DNA of 64,000 nt from contig NZ_JAPPRR010000001.1 in assembly GCF_026719705.1 (NCBI RefSeq), positions 372,001 through 436,000 of the forward strand, given 5' to 3'. This DNA is from Pseudokordiimonas caeni. Its GTDB lineage: Bacteria > Pseudomonadota > Alphaproteobacteria > Sphingomonadales > Kordiimonadaceae. The position numbers were made by a program, and so were the translations under genes. Below, piece after piece: positions 62,107 to 64,000 of the stretch. Every line of letters begins with the position of its first letter. Within the stretch, counting starts at the first letter, position 1. The notes beneath the pieces are model-generated. The model was not told where the DNA came from, searched no databases, and saw only the letters and a list, made by a program, of their open reading frames with translations.

Positions 62107-63666
62107 CTACCACCAGGTGGCGTAAAGCGCTGCCGTGATCAGGATCACAAGGAGGGCAGCGAGGTTGAAGCCGCCCGAGGTCTTGAAGCCGATTTCGCCA
62201 AGGTCAACCGAACCTTCCTGCACCTTGCCGCCTGCCATCAGCGACAGGGCAATGGCAATGCCGGAGCAGGCGAGGAACACGATACCGACGCGGTCGATGA
62301 ACGGTAGTTCCGGCCACAGCATCTTGAAGGCGAAGGACAGGACAGCCGAGCCGATGGCGGCGGCAAGTGCGCCGTTTGCCGTCGTCTTGCGCCAGAACAT
62401 GCCAAGGAAGAAGATCACGCAGATCCCCGGCGTGAAGAAGCCGGTGAATTCCTGGATATACTGGAAGGCCTGATCGAAGTTGCCGAGAAGCGGCTTCGCG
62501 GTGAGAAGCGCCAGCACCATCGCGGACACGGCCACGATGCGACCGACCACTACGGGGTCACGACGTTTCTCCTCCGCCACGAAACTCGGATAGATATCCA
62601 TCGTGAAGATGGTGGAGATCGAGTTGGTCATGGAGCCCAGGGACGAGATGATCGCAGCAATCAGGGCTGCGAACACAAGGCCCAGAAGGCCAGCGGGCAG
62701 GAGCTTCATGGCGGTGGGGTAAGCCTGATCGGGCGAGGCCAGTTCGGGCTGCAGCACGAACATGGCGATACCCGGTAGCACGACGATGATCGGCATCACG
62801 AGCTTCAGGAAAGCCGCGAAGGCGATACCCTTCTGGGCTTCATCAAGGCTTTTGGCACCCAGCGCGCGCTGGATGATATACTGGTTGAAGCCCCAGTAGC
62901 TGAGATTCATCACCCACATGCCGCCCACCAGCACCGAAAGGCCGGGCAGGGACGCATAATAGGGGTTCGACGGATCGAGGATCATGTCGAACTTTTCAGG
63001 GGCTTTCTCGAGAAGCATCGAGAAACCGGCAAGCGCACCGGCACCGCCCGAAATATCCTCCAGCAGCACATAGGCGATCATCAGGCCGCCGAAGACGAGC
63101 AGCACCACCTGGATGATATCAGTGAAGGCAACGGCCTTGAGGCCGCCATATACCGAATAGGCCATCGCAAAGATGCCAAGCGCCAGCATACCGTAAACGA
63201 GATCAACGCCGGTGACGGCCTCGATGGCGAGCGAACCGAGCCACAGGATCGAGGTCAGGTTCACGAACACATAAACGCCGAGCCAGAAGAAGGCCATCAC
63301 CATGCGCACGCGGTGATCGTAGCGCTGCTCCAGGAACTGGGGCATCGTATAAATGCCGCGCTTCAGGAAGACGGGCAGCAGATATTTGCCGACGATCAGC
63401 AGCGAAATGGCCGCCATCCATTCATAGGAGGCGATGGCAAGCCCCATTGCATAGCCCGAGCCAGACATGCCGATGATCTGCTCGGCCGAGATGTTGGAAG
63501 CAATCAGCGAGGCGCCGATAGCCCACCAGGGCAGGGCCTTGCCGGCCAGAAAATAATCGGATGCATCCTTGTGGTGGCCGGCTTTCTCGCGGCTGACCCA
63601 CTGCGCAAGGACGAACAGGATGACCGCATAGGCGGCCACCACCGCAAAATCGATGGTGCTGAGCAT
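62107..63666 (-). CDS. SSS-family sodium/solute symporter (sugar type)
   Basis: A 519-residue symporter with 13-14 helices and the LeuT-fold pattern of the SLC5/SSS family: DYFLAGKALPWWAIGASLIASN in helix 1, NISAEQIIGMSGSGYA, and GLVFAALIAAIISSLGSMTNS (the sodium-site helix). The sequence is closest by eye to SglT-type sodium/glucose or galactose carriers. ATG 63666 is preferred over 63681 because GGGGAG lies six bases before it. Its promoter has a LacI-like palindrome, in keeping with a sugar substrate. Confidence 0.9.
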   Translation of the reverse strand: MLSTIDFAVVAAYAVILFVLAQWVSREKAGHHKDASDYFLAGKALPWWAIGASLIASNISAEQIIGMSGSGYAMGLAIASYEWMAAISLLIVGKYLLPVFLKRGIYTMPQFLEQRYDHRVRMVMAFFWLGVYVFVNLTSILWLGSLAIEAVTGVDLVYGMLALGIFAMAYSVYGGLKAVAFTDIIQVVLLVFGGLMIAYVLLEDISGGAGALAGFSMLLEKAPEKFDMILDPSNPYYASLPGLSVLVGGMWVMNLSYWGFNQYIIQRALGAKSLDEAQKGIAFAAFLKLVMPIIVVLPGIAMFVLQPELASPDQAYPTAMKLLPAGLLGLVFAALIAAIISSLGSMTNSISTIFTMDIYPSFVAEEKRRDPVVVGRIVAVSAMVLALLTAKPLLGNFDQAFQYIQEFTGFFTPGICVIFFLGMFWRKTTANGALAAAIGSAVLSFAFKMLWPELPFIDRVGIVFLACSGIAIALSLMAGGKVQEGSVDLGEIGFKTSGGFNLAALLVILITAALYATWW

Positions 63667-63703
63667 TGTAACTCCCCTCACTTACACTTTCCCTCGGGCA
63701 CGC

Positions 63704-63732
63704 ACGATAGGTGCGGATGACAGCGCTGTCAA
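63704..63732 (-). promoter_or_regulatory. promoter of the symporter with overlapping LacI-type operator
   Basis: On the minus strand TTGACA (63727-63732), 17 bases and TATCGT (63704-63709) form a promoter. The perfect palindrome TGACAGCGCTGTCA (63718-63731), with the central CG typical of LacI-family operators, covers the -35 box and part of the spacer, so a bound repressor would block RNA polymerase. No LacI gene is in this window. Confidence 0.7.
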
Positions 63733-63852
63733 TTTTTACCTGCTGGACCGCCCGTTCCAAATGAAACCCGAAACCGATGGGGGAGCGGTAACATGGCTGG
63801 TACGATTCACGGCGTTCCGAGTGCGGCATAACGATTGAACCCAGGGGGAGTC

Positions 63853-64000
63853 ATGTTCGATCGTCTTTTCAAAGGCCGTGGCTTCGCGGCTGATCTGTCT
63901 GCGCCGTCAATTGACCAGCGCGTCCATGTCGGTTCTTCGCTGTATGCGGAGATGCTTGAAATCCTGCCCTATAATGTGATGCTGTGCGATATCGCCACGT
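63853..64000 (+). CDS. 5' end of a PAS-domain protein, probably a methyl-accepting chemotaxis protein (truncated)
   Basis: The open frame starts at ATG 63853, just after GGGGGAG, and continues past the window edge without a stop (49 codons). The stretch EMLEILPYNVMLCDIAT is the usual beginning of a PAS domain in alphaproteobacterial chemoreceptors. Only the start is visible, so the output domain is not proven. It is divergent from the symporter. Confidence 0.6.
   Translation, partial: MFDRLFKGRGFAADLSAPSIDQRVHVGSSLYAEMLEILPYNVMLCDIAT

Noticed and set aside
63790-63852. Possible sigma-54 promoter (CTGGTACG...) upstream of the truncated PAS protein
   Set aside because: The -24 part is fair but the -12 GC is missing at the required ten-base spacing.

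Overview
This window is a GC-rich chromosomal stretch from a motile alphaproteobacterium. The assignment rests on content: the CtrA cell-cycle module (ctrA, the phosphotransferase chpT and the CtrA inhibitor sciP), a FlbD-type sigma-54 activator in the flagellar operon, a CheA with a C-terminal receiver, PEPxxWA-CTERM proteins, and PAS_5-type proteins. Genus cannot be fixed from sequence alone; a Kordiimonadales/Rhodospirillales/Sphingomonadales-like lineage is a guess. There is no insertion sequence, CRISPR array, prophage or plasmid signature. One ORF (59625-60461) is visibly AT-richer than its neighbours.

Layout. 1-6.5 kb: end of a small gene, a PLP-dependent sulfur amino-acid enzyme, an MFS exporter overlapping yaaA, and a two-gene molybdenum hydroxylase (IorA/IorB type). 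6.5-12.1 kb: a PEP-CTERM secreted protein divergent from a LuxR-type regulator with a dyad between them, an Uup-type ABC-F ATPase, and a tandem pair of solitary periplasmic binding-protein-like genes. 12.3-19.2 kb: yebC, ruvC-ruvA-ruvB, ybgC and tolQ-tolR-tolA-tolB, tightly packed, without pal. 19.2-22.0 kb (minus): cysQ, two related PAS_5 proteins, and an NnrU-like membrane protein. 22.2-30.0 kb: chpT, then cheA-cheW-cheY-cheB-cheR and a secreted CsgG/FlgT-like protein. 30.1-32.8 kb: ctrA divergent from fliI-fliJ. 32.9-37.1 kb: a class III aminotransferase, an SLC13 permease and an EamA exporter.

37.2-51.4 kb (minus) is one long flagellar transcription unit in the order fliF, fliG, fliH, fliN, motA, flbD, flhA, flhF, flhG and a 1389-residue FliK-like repeat protein. 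It is followed by sciP, flgE, flgD and fliK (51.7-56.2 kb, minus). A close match to the sigma-54 promoter consensus lies upstream of fliK. 56.5-60.5 kb: mnmA, a second PEP-CTERM gene, tRNA-Met(CAT), a cold-shock gene, a small basic protein and an AT-richer membrane protein. 60.6-63.7 kb (minus): a POT peptide transporter and an SSS sodium/sugar symporter whose promoter carries a LacI-type palindrome. The window ends inside a PAS-bearing gene, probably a chemoreceptor.

How the genes work together: ChpT passes phosphate to CtrA; CtrA, restrained by SciP, is expected to switch on early flagellar genes (fliF operon, fliI-fliJ); FlbD with sigma-54 then drives hook genes (fliK, flgD, flgE); the che operon steers the flagellum. 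The most unusual item is CheA: between its phosphotransfer and dimerisation domains it carries about 115 residues resembling a truncated haemoglobin, apparently without the haem-ligating residues.
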